Source: Phlyctochytrium arcticum
Lineage: Eukaryota; Chytridiomycota; Chytridiomycetes; Chytridiales; Chytridiaceae
Length of the DNA: 64,000 nt
Assembly: GCA_025602905.1 (NCBI GenBank)
Contig: JAHLKI010000055.1
Coordinates: 17,003-81,002 of the forward strand
Direction: 5' to 3'
The position numbers and the translations under genes are program-made. Of the stretch, positions 28,446 through 39,561 are shown piece by piece; the stretch's first letter is position 1; each line of letters begins with the position of its first letter. The notes below the pieces were generated by a model. It was not told the origin of the DNA, ran no database searches, and saw nothing but the letters and a program-made list of their open reading frames with translations.

Positions 28446-31400
28446 CTAGCGATACGAAAGTCTCTTTCTATTTTTGGATTTCTTGCTCTTTGACGATGTG
28501 GATGAAGTAGAGGATGTCGTGGAGGAGAGTTGGGCGGGGGTGGGTGGTATATCAAAGACTGAGCGGGGTTGGGTGGTGGAGGATGATGATGATGGGGGGA
28601 GATGGTCTTGATGTGAGGTTTGGTCAAGGACACTCCATGCGCCGCCCCATTCTTCTTCAAAGAGGGAGTCCATGCGTTCCATGTTTGGTGGATGGTTGGT
28701 ATGTTCTGCTTCATCGTCGGCTGTCGTGGTTGGTCGATGGCCATTGTGATTTGATACGGCGGCGTTTGCAGCAGCACCCGCTCCCAAACTTGGCTCATGT
28801 GATTGCGGGACCCGACAATCTTTGAGTAACGTCTCATTGAACACGCGACGCTCACCACCCTTGATGGCCGATTTCAGGATTCGCCAGCCGGTGATATCGC
28901 CGCTCCGACGACGAGAGCGACGGAACGCGCCGATGGGAATTGTGCGCCAGCGTTCGGTTGCATCCGGTTTGCCGTTGGTGCGAGAGGGGGATGGTGGGGT
29001 ATCAGCGATTTGAGAGTTGAGGGCGGCTGTATCAAAAAAGTCGTCGAGAGTCATGGATGGCACGGGGGGAGGTATTGATGCTTGAGGTATTGACTGGGTT
29101 GGAACGGTGGATGATGAAGGGGATGAGCTCGATGATGATGTTGAGGAGGGAGGGGGAACGGCGCCGGGTGGAAGTAGTACTGGAGGAGGCGACGACACAA
29201 GGATAGGGGCGGTGGTCATTAAGCTGTGTGGGGTATGTGCTGTTTTGACGGAATGGTCAGCTGATACAGCACCTACTCCTGCTCCCAGTACAGCTTGTGT
29301 CAACACGTTTGGCGAGGGTACGCCTGAGAATCCAGAGCTACTAAACATATGGGGGGAGTTGGCAGTCGTACTACTCATTCCGCTCAAGATATTTGGCCCC
29401 GATATCGTGGATTTGCCGGCTGTAGAGGTTGATGCTTTTGCGTTGTTGACATTGTTGGAGTAGGCAGCGGCGGCAGCGGCTGCTGCTGCGACATGTTGCG
29501 GACTAAACATTCGTGTCAACTCTTCCATTGTCTTAGGAAACTCAAAGCCGAGAAAAGGGTTGGTCGGTGGTGGATTGCTGGTCGTGGGGTGGATGTTACT
29601 AGTTCCCGCCGTTGATGACAACTCGCCTGGACGATTTATCTTGAACTTGAGGTTTCCGTCTTGACCTTTGGTGAATAATGATGGGATGGGAGCTCCACTG
29701 GAAAGAGAAGATGGTTGTGTTGCGGGTGATGATGAGCCATTAACTGCAGCAGCAAGCGCAGCTTGGGCAGCTTTGACGCGTGCATTCAAAGTGACAGAGT
29801 CGATAAATTTCTGCAATTCGGGGCGGGCTATTGGGGTAGGTGGATTGCCGGCTGGGAGAGTTCCACTGAACAGCGTGCCAGAGTTGACCATGGCAGCTGC
29901 GGCGGCTGCCAAAATGGATGGGTCCAAAGGGGTGGTTTTGAAAAAATTGGCAGCGGCCAGGGCAGACTGGGTTGCGGCAGCAGCGCCAGATGAAGCGGCT
30001 AGTGAGGAAGATGTCGGAAGAGCGTAAGCAGAATTGGAGGAGGCTAGACTAGCGTTGTAATTGTTGGCCAACGCCAATGTTGCTGCGTTAGAAGCTGCAG
30101 AGGTGAGAAATGAAGAAAATGGCGACATGGATGAAGCAACTGACGAGCCACCGGCACCTGTGGCACTTCGTGCGTGCAGCGGTTGTAACAATGCTGAACC
30201 GCCACCAAGCGAAGAAATGGTAGGCCCCAATCGAGGGCCTCCTCTGGTTCCACGTTTCGGTATAGCAGCTTGCCCACCCTTTCTCTTTGTGCCAATGGCT
30301 TTGCCCGCGGCTAGATTGGCCGATTGCGCACCATTCAGTTGGAAAGTCATTGTCTTGGTTGTGGTGGTAATTTCTCCGTTCGGGCCCACATCCGTCTTTT
30401 TGATGTCAAATGATATCGACGTTGGGGCAGCAGAAGCGGGTGCAGAAGAACTCGTCGGAGGGGCTGTAGAATTTGCGGCTTGCAACGCGGCAGCTGCAGC
30501 GTCGCTCGCTGTCACGGCTGCTGGAGTCAGCACAAGCGGACTACTAGTAGATGGTAACGTGTTCAACAATGGAGTCACTGGGTTCGCTCCGTCCTGATTA
30601 GAGTCTGCAATTACTATAACGTTCTCATTGATGCTCGTTGTATCCGATCCCGCAACACTGGGCGCATCCAAGAAGTCTAGATCTGCAATGCCGACTTCCG
30701 CATTGACAAAGTCGAGGCAAATATCATCCAATGCATCCGCGCTTAGGCCCATGTTAAGTAACTCTTGCAGATCAGGGTCCAAATCGAGTGTCAGTTTGAG
30801 CTCATCTCCAGAATCCTGCGAAGGAGCCATTTCGGGTGACTGGAAAATATCTTCTTCATCTTCTTCATCTTCATCTTCCTCCGATTCACTCCATCCCAAA
30901 ATACGCTGATTTGCGTCTCCAACAGACATATCGTCCTCACTTTCAGATTCAACGGCAAGATTGTCATCGTCATGCGCCTCATCGTGCGATGAGTCTTCGT
31001 CATTCGAAATATCAGAGTCGAGGAGACTAAGGGTGTCACTATCCTCCAATGTCAAAGTTTCAGTTATGGTAATCTCCAATATTGTACCATTGGAGCCCAT
31101 ATCATCCGCAAGATCTACACCAGATATTGACGCTTTCCGTTCAGCAATTGAGCCCTTGCGCTCCTTGCCGTCCTTCTTCTTAGCTTTACTGTTGCCCTCT
31201 TTAAGTGACGACCGTGCATTCTTGGCCTTGGTATTTGTCTGCACTTTCGATGCTGGTGACACATCATCGCCTGTAGATTGCAGAGCAGTCACTGAGTTCT
31301 TCCTGGCACCTGTTATAGACGCGGTTTCCGAATTTCTGTTCGATTTGTTTGCTGTCGTCGCGCCTACAGAATTACAGGTACAGTCTCCCTCACAAAGAAC

Positions 31401-32162
31401 GCAGATATCATCGTCGACAGTTTCTTCTTCTTCCACAAGAGCGGAAGCAATAGCGGCCGACTTTGAGCCATTTCCTTTTTTGGCGCCTTTTCCTTTTTGA
31501 CCTAAAATTTGAAATGCATATATAGCTCAGCGGGAGTTCTGTGACATCCTAAAATGGTTGGTTTTACCTTTTCCTGCTTGGCGTTGGCGGCAGTTGGCGC
31601 AGTGATATTCCTTTTCAGAGGACCGCGACTGCTTCACGCCCACGCAACGACCATGGAACCATTCTACAAGATTCAACGGATTAGAATAATGAAAATGAAA
31701 GGTTACTTTTATATGCGACTCACCTTGACACGAGTCACAAGCTATCATAAACTCCTCCCCGTCATATTCCGATCGACATATGCAGTAAAGCTTTGACCCC
31801 CCCTTATTGGCTTTCTTCCTTTGGAGTGCTGATCCTGTACTAGATCGCGCCCGTTTGGTAGTGCCGACAGCCCCGCGTCCTTTTCCCCCTGGCCCTTTCT
31901 GGGTTTCCTTTTTGTTGGCAGCTTTCTTACGTTTGTAAGCACCATTCTCGCCTTTGCCCGCCGTTTGTCGTTTTCGTTTGTTTACAGTGATTTTAGATGG
32001 AGCACTTTCGTCGCTACTAGAAGTACTTGAACTGGTATCTGAATTATCTGATATGATGGCTTCCGAAAGTGACCCATCCGAGTCCAGAGGATCCATCATC
32101 GAGCTAGTCCGCTGCCGGCCCATGCGATCCGCCCTCTGCCCGTCCCCCAAGTCGGTGGGCAT
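28446..32162 (-). CDS. PHD-finger protein, 1196 aa, three exons
   Basis: Exons 31724-32162, 31568-31663 and 28446-31501 total 1197 codons including the stop. The introns (60 and 66 nt) begin GTGAGT and GTAAAA and end TTGTAG and TTTTAG. Residues 1-120 are Ser/Asp- and Lys/Arg-rich. A PHD finger spans about 125-175: YCICRSEYDGEEFMIACDSC, split by intron 1 from EWFHGRCVGV, then EYHCANCRQRQ, giving the full C4HC3 set. Such fingers read histone H3 tails, often H3K4me3, so the protein is probably nuclear. Beyond it lie a short Cys cluster (DDICVLCEGDCTC), a long acidic segment, Ser/Thr/Ala-rich disorder, an RRSRRRSGDITGWRILKSA segment, and a Ser/Lys-rich end. No enzymatic domain is visible, so it is likely a chromatin-complex subunit. 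Confidence 0.88.
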
Positions 32163-32876
32163 GGAGTAGGGGGTAGACGCTTTGAAGGCCTTCCTGAACG
32201 CTCCGCTGCCACTCTGATTGGGTTATAGAATTCGTCTACTGAGTTTCACCAAAGATTTTGGCCCTAATTGTCTACTTTGTTGCAGCTGCATATGCTAAGT
32301 ATGGGGAATGATTGATGAACGAATTGATGAATAAATCAACACAGGCCCAACGATATAGTGTGAGCGGGTTGGGGTTGATGAAAGAGTATGGTACTGGAAG
32401 TCGAATTTAATTCTCCCGTGGCTATCACACTGAGAATGAGCTTGCAGTTTCGCAGATTGGTGGTCTTTGCGCGAGGTCGAAAGTGCAGCACCACGGACGA
32501 CACAGCAGGAGAGTGGAATTTCCGGGGTTTCCAACAATAAGGTAGTTTCTTCTTGTATCCGCTACCAAGCACTGCCCGTGTCTGTATATCTATTACAAAG
32601 GCGCTGTGGAGCTGCAAAAGTAATGCCCTTGTTCCAATGATATCCTCAAACACACCAGAAAGTCTTGCCGAACCGCGGAGCACACAACCACGGTACGCCC
32701 CAGCCCTAGCTCCCATTCACGTGACGCGGTGGCACGCAAGATGCGATGTGTACCTGTGCGACGCCCAGTTTTGCGTGGTCGCCGTGGTGGCATCTGGGAA
32801 CCGGTGTCAACAAACTCCCGACTCTCCCGGAGCCAAAAGGTGAGATGCAAAAGAGGAAACACAGCCAAAAAGCGAT
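32163..32876. other. PHD-gene 5' flank, no further gene
   Basis: Short frames on both strands overlap without motifs. A minus frame at 32593-32868 abuts the tRNA and is probably chance. Confidence 0.4.
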
Positions 32877-32948
32877 TTCCCCATCAGGGAATCGAACCCT
32901 GGCCGCCACGGTGAGAGCGTGGAATCCTAACCACTGGACCAATGAGGA
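32877..32948 (-). tRNA. tRNA-Glu(CTC)
   Basis: A 72-nt cloverleaf on the minus strand: acceptor TCCTCAT pairs with ATGGGGA, D-arm with GTGGTTAGG, anticodon arm CCACG-CTCTCAC-CGTGG (anticodon CTC), and T-arm CAGGGTTCGATTCCCTG. All stems pair, with one G-T. There is no intron and no encoded CCA. A- and B-box sequences are intact. Confidence 0.95.
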
Positions 32949-33119
32949 TATGTTTATGGCAGCCCGAATATACCATAATATTGTCGCTGTTCCATTTGGT
33001 TATGCCTTAGACCAGGGATGTAAAAATACAATTGAACAAGTAGTCAGAGCGCTTTCGCGCAAACAGTTGAAAGAGCTAGTAAAAGTAACAGAGCCAGAAA
33101 AAGTAAATTGATTAACAAA

Positions 33120-35865
33120 GCAAACAAAGCAAAAGAGTCAGGAAAACGCAGGATAAAAAATAACGAAAAGAGGACAGCGACGGATTAATCCAGCAACAGG
33201 TCGGGGTATAGCACGTTAGGAGAGTGAAAGCACCTTAGGGAAGCTCACAGGAGCAAGAGATGGGGCGACCGCCGGACACGTGTAGAGCTGGCCGTGTGCG
33301 AATACGGGCGCATATCGGCCCAATTCCGATGTTCACAAATTCATTTAGCTGGAACGTTGCATCCATGCATTTATTGACGGATCTCACGTCCTCTGTATTT
33401 CCCGTAAAGTAAGAAAGAAAGAGGATAAGAACAGGCAGCATGGAAAAGTAAACATCATCCATAGGCCATTAGGCATAGGGTCCGTCCCGGATGACATGTT
33501 GTTCTCGTAGGGTAAAGAAAACTTGTTCACATGCATTTTTGAAGTGTTGAATTATGCAAGCCGGTAACGGATGAAACGTCCGCAGAGTATGGAAGAAGGA
33601 AATGAGAAACGCCAGCAGGCAAAAGTAAGATTATCTGGAAAAATAAGTAGTATTAAGGCAATGTTCTGTAAATCCCTACACTGGCTGAAACGTCGCATAT
33701 ATGGTCCGTACCGAATGTCATGTCGTAAGTGTGAAAACTTGAAAGGGTAGGAAAGAGGTGGAAGATTAGATGCAAGGCAAAGTAATAAAAAAGTACATAA
33801 TGGAAGTACAGTCAATAAACCGAAAGCGAAGCAAGACATGAAAGGTGAAGAGCAGAAGAACTTAAAAGGTGCAGGACAACGCCAGGCAGGAAAGGCAGCA
33901 TAGGAAACAAAACAGGCAAACATCAAGCAGGAGAGGTACAGAATGCATGGCAAGCAATAAAGCAGGAAGCCAGGCAAATAAAGCATGGAACTGCATGTCC
34001 TTTCTTGCCAAGCTTTTGTTAGGTTTTTTGCTTGGGCAAGATCAGGCCAACTGGACCGGCATGAAAGCAGGCAAATATCTCGCAGGAAAGGTATATATGC
34101 AAGCGAAGCAATAAAGCAGGAAGACAGGCAAAGAAAGCATAGGAACTGCATGAATGCTGGTAACATGGTGCCTGCATGCATGGAGCAGGCTAGGACAGGC
34201 TAACAGTCATGGCATGCTGGCAACATGGTACCTGCAAGGATTGCTCCGGACAGTGGGCAATGTTGTATTGGCTTGCTTGAGTGAGGAGGCGCCCGGCTGT
34301 CATCGTTATAGTGGTCGCCCAAGCCATCGTTGTAGTGGTCGCTCAAGCGAACAGCAAGGTCTTCAGAAGAGATGTGGTTGCTGACCAGAGCAGTGAGGAA
34401 GTCATAGTGGTCGCTCAAGCGCTTTTGCGCCTTCTCTCTCAAGAGCTAGCCAACAAAGCAAGCTAACGGACCGGAAACTGGTCTGGCCTTCCCAAGAGCC
34501 GTTCCTGAAATGATGTAAGAAGAGAGGAACAGGACAGTCATAGTGTAGTTATAAATTTGAGAAGTGGAAAGAGAACGGAGGTTGAGAATATTATATTTGC
34601 TTTAGGGGATTAGAAGACAAAATCAATAGTATTCCGAAATGCGAAAAATGGGGTTGACAGAATAGCATCACAGATCTGCCTGCCTAAGTTGAAGACAGAG
34701 GAAAGGACAACACAGCAAGAGTGGGAACAAAATAAGACGCGTCAGCCCTAAAAGTAACTAAATGTTGAATGTGTCAGGAAGGAGAGTAGGAATATGGAAC
34801 GGTCAAAATTAGAAAGCAAGGATGGTTTCAGTAGTAGGTACAGTCCAAGGACAGATCACGCAGAAAGACAGGAAAGCCCCAAACAGGAAAAGAAGCAAAG
34901 AATAAGCCAATAGAGGAAGTATGGACCAGATTTGGCAGACTCTACCCACGTAGAAAACTACCGTCATCGCGAGTGCATGAAGGATGGAGCATCGGAAACT
35001 TCGACGGGAGAAGTTGAGTGTGTGGCAGAAGCGAAAAGGACAGGAAAGGCAAAGAATGGGGGAACGAAGTAATCGGCGTGAGCAAGAGATGAATGACAGA
35101 TTTTCCATTTCGAAGAGAAAAAAGGAACAGACAGTAAGCAGGAATGTTGGATCATCAAATTTATACAGGACTGTCAGGCCATGAAGGCGAAAAGAAAGTT
35201 GCTATAATCTGCGAGATAGTGCAATTGAGCACAGGAACGTCGGACCGATTAGCCAGAGTAACAGGACAGCCCAAATAGGAAAGAAAGGAGCAGAAGGAAG
35301 CAAGACAGATACATACGAAACGAACTACTCATCCCGAGTACGGATAAGCACAAAGGACAGGACAGGAAGAGAGGGAAGATAAGAGTAAGCAACCCTATAC
35401 AGGAGAAGTCCGTAATTTCTTTAATTTGCCAGACAGATCGAGCAGATGAATAGGACTGCGAATATGATAAAGAAAGAAGAACAGAAAGAGCTTGAAGGTC
35501 TTGGCACATTAGCGAAAGGGATGATGACCAAAGCGGGCGTATACAGGAAAAAAAGGTAGTTGAACGGACAGGGGAAAGTACAGAAACAGTCATCAGAAGA
35601 TTCAGGAAGTGTAAGGTAATCTTTAAAGGCAAAGAAAAGGCCGAAAGAGACAATCCGAGGAAATACCATGTTAGGGCATAGAACAGGCAGGAAAGGAGGG
35701 ATCATCAAGCAATCGGTAAGGTCCTCAGAAAGCTTGGAAGAGGGAGGAAGACGCATCGTCTCGGATAGCGCGTGCCCAGCTATGATAAAAGTCGGAGAGG
35801 CGACTCAAGTCACTGGATGGATGGTAGGACGAAGGAGGATGGAAGGGTCAGATTTCTGGTCGTAC
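33120..35865. other. Purine-rich region without a convincing gene
   Basis: About 2.7 kb in which the plus strand is strongly enriched in A and G, with recurring words such as CAGGAAAGGCAGG, GCAAAGAAAG and AAGCAGGAAG. Long minus-strand frames (for example 33552-34181) are Leu/Phe/Cys/Ser-rich translations of this composition and have no motif. At 34300-34420 the word AGTGGTCGCTCAAGC and a variant recur three times. Confidence 0.5.
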
Positions 35866-36241
35866 TGACAACCTAACATAGCGGGCAGAGGGTTGCCGTT
35901 ATCCATCTCACCAACACCCAGTTCGGCGGATGCAGGAGTTTTGCGGCGACCGGTTAAGAGGGTACGGGAGTTGTAGCAGGGATATAAATTTGTACCTTCT
36001 TTGTGGCCGGCTGTTTTATTGAAATTAAGACAGATAGCATTCTGAATACAGTTATCAGAAGGACAGGCACTGAAATGATATATGTACAATGGTTGTTGGG
36101 AGCTTGTCGGCGAAGCTGTTGGTTATGGACGAAGATGGCTAGTATGTCGGCGAGAGCAGCAAGACGGAGGGGACATGGGTGTGCGCACGCAAGATGTAGG
36201 GGAAAAGCCTGCCCCAGTGCGGGTTTTGTTCTGGTACATCG

Positions 36242-38733
36242 GGGGAGCGTCTCGGGCGAGGTAATATCCGGTTCCAATCGCCGGGAGACAAGCCGACCTC
36301 TCGGTCAGATCTAAACAAACGAAAATTTCAAAGTGCGCGAATTTCAGAGTGCGCGAAGCGACTCCGACACACATTGCCAAGATCTCACGATACATCGCAA
36401 TTGTACAATTCGCCAATAGTCCTGTGCATAGGTAACGTTACAGCAACACATGCCTTTGGTCTGTTATTTGACCAATTGTTTCAAGAAAATGACCCAGTCC
36501 AGTTTACTCCTCAAAGAAGTCCGAGAACGACTTTACCAACCCGCTGCAAAGTTTACACTGACCAAGAAAGAGTTTGATGAGCAGTGGCAAGTGGCGGATA
36601 GCATGTGGACTAGACTCAACAAGAAAGCATCAGCCGGCACGAGAAGGTCCGTTAAAGTCACGACAATATACACCTGTCGAATGGCAGCGAAGCGACAGCC
36701 TCATTCTTCGGGACCCCGTGAAGATGATACTGGCTCAATCAAGAGACGAGTAACTTCGACTCACATTCCTATAGATTGTCCCGTTAGATTGCGCGTTGTG
36801 GAGGATACTCAGACCGCCATGGTTTCGGTCGATCTTCAGCCGCAGTATGGAACAAAGCACTTACACCATACATTGGAAGACGTCGATCGACGCAAAATAT
36901 GCGCTGCTGCACAGGAGATCATCAATAGCGAGGCTTTCAAGCCCTACCAGTCCAAGGAAATCGCAGGCGTCTTACCTGTAATGGTTGCCAAGGAATTTGA
37001 CCCACAATATTTCGCGACACTGGGTGTCGATCTTTTGACAGCTAAAACTGTCTGGAATGCCAAAAGAAGAGACCCTGAATTCAAAACAAACCCCGAATCG
37101 CAAATTCAGGATCCAGATGTAGTTGAGGCAGAACAAGAACTACAAAAGGCTGGATATGTCACCCAGCGCTTTCTTGTTGCCCCTACTGACGAAATTGGTG
37201 CCACTGAAGGATTAGCATTTGGCAGAAAAGAAGAATTGAAGGTACTGCAGGAATGTAGTTATCTTGTGTTGATGGATTCCACCCACAAGACGAACCGCTG
37301 GGACTGGAGGCTATTTACGTGCATGGTGCGGAATAAAACAGGGTCTTGGGTTCCAGCCGGACAATTTTTTGCTCAGCGAGAAAACGGCGAGGGTGTGTAC
37401 TCTGGGCTTAATGCCTTGCGAAATCTTGTTCTCGCTGAAACTGGAAAGAAGTGGATTCCAAACAATGTGATGATTGACCAATCTCATATTGAGAACCTTG
37501 GCATCCGGAAGGCTTTTCCAGGCATGGCAGCTGGTGAAGAAACACCCCGTATTTATTATTGCAAGGTTTGGCATGCTTTTTCCTTGTTTAATGTGGCATT
37601 CAGGAAAGAGGCTAACGAGGAGAGAGACTGACGCTCACTATTCCAGGTTCACGTCATGCGTACGTTTATGAAGCATTTGACCAGTCGCGGTGCGACATAC
37701 GCCAAGATGATGCATGCTCTTAATAAGAGGACCCGCCTCGGTTGCCGTCAATTGGTCGACGAAGCAATCGCCGGAGCTCCTGCACATATGGCGACATATC
37801 TTAAAAGAAACTGGACCAACATGGATCATCTTGAATGTTGGTCGATGGGTGCAAGGCAGCATTCGCCAGTGCTCCTGCAGATAACGTCGACCAACGCTCT
37901 CGAGTCCTACCACAAGCAATTAAAGGATGTTGGCAAGCCAACTGCTACACTTTGTGGGGCGGTCAAAACTATTGTGAATGTCAACGAGCGCTACGCTAAA
38001 AACGCGGCACAGCAAGATTACACGTTCCGCCGTAAGCGCTTGACTCACACTGCCCAGTATCCTGCTCTAGCAAAGTTACCGCATCCATTACAACGTCTTG
38101 TGGTCGATCAGATTATGATGGTCGCCGTTCGCATCGAAAAGGGTAAGCCAGTGCCCCAAATCGACAACCTCGACTGCAATTGCATGTTTTCCCGCCAGTA
38201 TATGCTCCCGTGTGTCCATCTCTTTCACCAAGACATGTGCGCGGAGGAGACCACTTTCACCGACGCCGCGTGGGAAAGGTTTATTGGAGATTTTGAAGAA
38301 TCGGGATTTGAGCTTTATTGGGGCCAAGGAACGGCGCCTGTCAGGGAAATTGTGGTGACTCCGGCGCAGGTCAAGAAGAACCACCGCAAAACTCGCGTAA
38401 AGGCAGCTGTGGAGCACTTCAAAGCTTCCATTTCAAGCTCGAGGACCACCTTGAAGCAAACCCCATTTTTGAAGCGATGATGGAACAATTCTAAGCTCAA
38501 TTAGAAGGCTATACTAGTCAGACTACAACCCAAGTTTGGAAATGGCACTAGAAATAGAAGACAGAAGAGCGAATAGATAGTTTGAACTTTTTGGTTGGCA
38601 ATATATGTTGTGCACTTGTATTCGAATTCCTTGGTCTGGACGTTGTTACCGAGCTGTCGGTCCGGAGGTGGCTTGGTTGTCTCCCCCCGGCAAGCGATTG
38701 GAACCGGATATTACCTCGCCCGAGGCACTCCCC
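36242..38733. mobile_element. MULE DNA transposon 1
   Basis: Inverted ends: GGGGAGCGTCTCGGGCGAGG (36242 onward) matches the complement of the right end (CCTCGCCCGAGGCACTCCCC, ending 38733). The similarity continues for about 70-80 bp, to a GACCTCTCGGTC / GACCGACAGCTCGG pair. The unit encloses a spliced MULE transposase. No clear target duplication was found; the right end abuts the helicase gene. Confidence 0.65.
36450..38480 (+). CDS. MULE transposase with SWIM zinc finger, 649 aa
   Basis: Exon 1 is 36450-37565 and exon 2 is 37647-38480; the 81-nt intron (AAG-GTTTGG, GGCTAACG branch, TTCCAG) joins YYCK to VHVMRTFMKHL in phase 0. Domains: a FAR1-like N-terminus, then the MULE catalytic core with the first Asp in VLMDSTHKTNRW and the second in NVMIDQSHIE, the usual C...H motif after it, an ALESYHKQLK segment, and a SWIM zinc finger CNCMFSRQYMLPCVHLF (about residue 540). 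Length is normal for the family. No internal stop, so it is possibly active. The start could also be the Met at codon 14. Confidence 0.85.
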
Positions 38734-39552
38734 AGAAGAGGCGGACACCAATATGGCCAGGCTCAACGATGACCAACTGCGGGCATATGAACTATCCTCG
38801 CCTGAGTTCATTCACAAGAGGGCAAGCTGTTCTTTCTGGATGGCCCTGGAGGTACCGGAAAAACATTCGTTTGGACAACACTTCTGGCGCGTCCACATGG
38901 TCAAGGCAACATTGTACTCGCAGTTGCATCATCTGGGATTGCCGCTCTACTGCTACCCGGCGGTCAAACCGCGCACTCAAGGTTCGGTATATCAAACAAG
39001 CTCACTGATGGGTCGACCTCAAGAATCAAGAAACAGAGCCCCGAAGCTGAGTTCATGAGGAGAGCAGACCTCATCATTTGGGATGAAGCACTAATGCAAC
39101 ATCGGCATGCATTTGAGTGCGTTGATCGTATGCTACAGGACATCATGGACTGCAGCAGGCCATTTGGGGGAAAGACAGTCGCATTGGGTGGTGACTTTCA
39201 ACAAATTCTGCCGGTGATCACCAAGGGATGACGAGAAGATATTTTAGCCGCCTCCCTCCCAAGATCTGAACTCTGGCAAAATGCGACATGCACATCAACA
39301 TGAGGGTGTTGAGGGAAAATACTGTAGAGGCTGTCAATTTCGCAAAGTGGGTTCTGGATCTTGGCAACAACACACTTCCAAAGACTGCAGCAAAGGAGGG
39401 GGGTGAGCGCGAATGGGTGGAGACCCCGGACGAACTTTGCTTGCCCGCAGATAAACGAGATCTCAAGGGGCTCATCGATCATGTTTAACCAAGTTACCAG
39501 GATCATGTTGGTGACGCACACTATCTGAAAGAACGAACCATTCTTACCTCTA

Positions 39553-39561
39553 AGAATGATG
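39553..39561. repeat. Target duplication of MULE 2, left
   Basis: AGAATGATG, repeated exactly at 42590-42598 on the other side of the element. Nine bp is the usual MULE duplication length. Confidence 0.95.

Noticed and set aside
30061..31500. Plus-strand frames of 60-179 codons inside the PHD gene
   Set aside because: Antisense shadows caused by Ser/Ala-rich codon use in the minus-strand exon.
33552..34181. 209-codon minus frame, Leu/Phe/Cys-rich, looks like a membrane protein
   Set aside because: It is the translation of a purine-rich strand read backwards. There is no motif, and neighbouring frames show the same composition.
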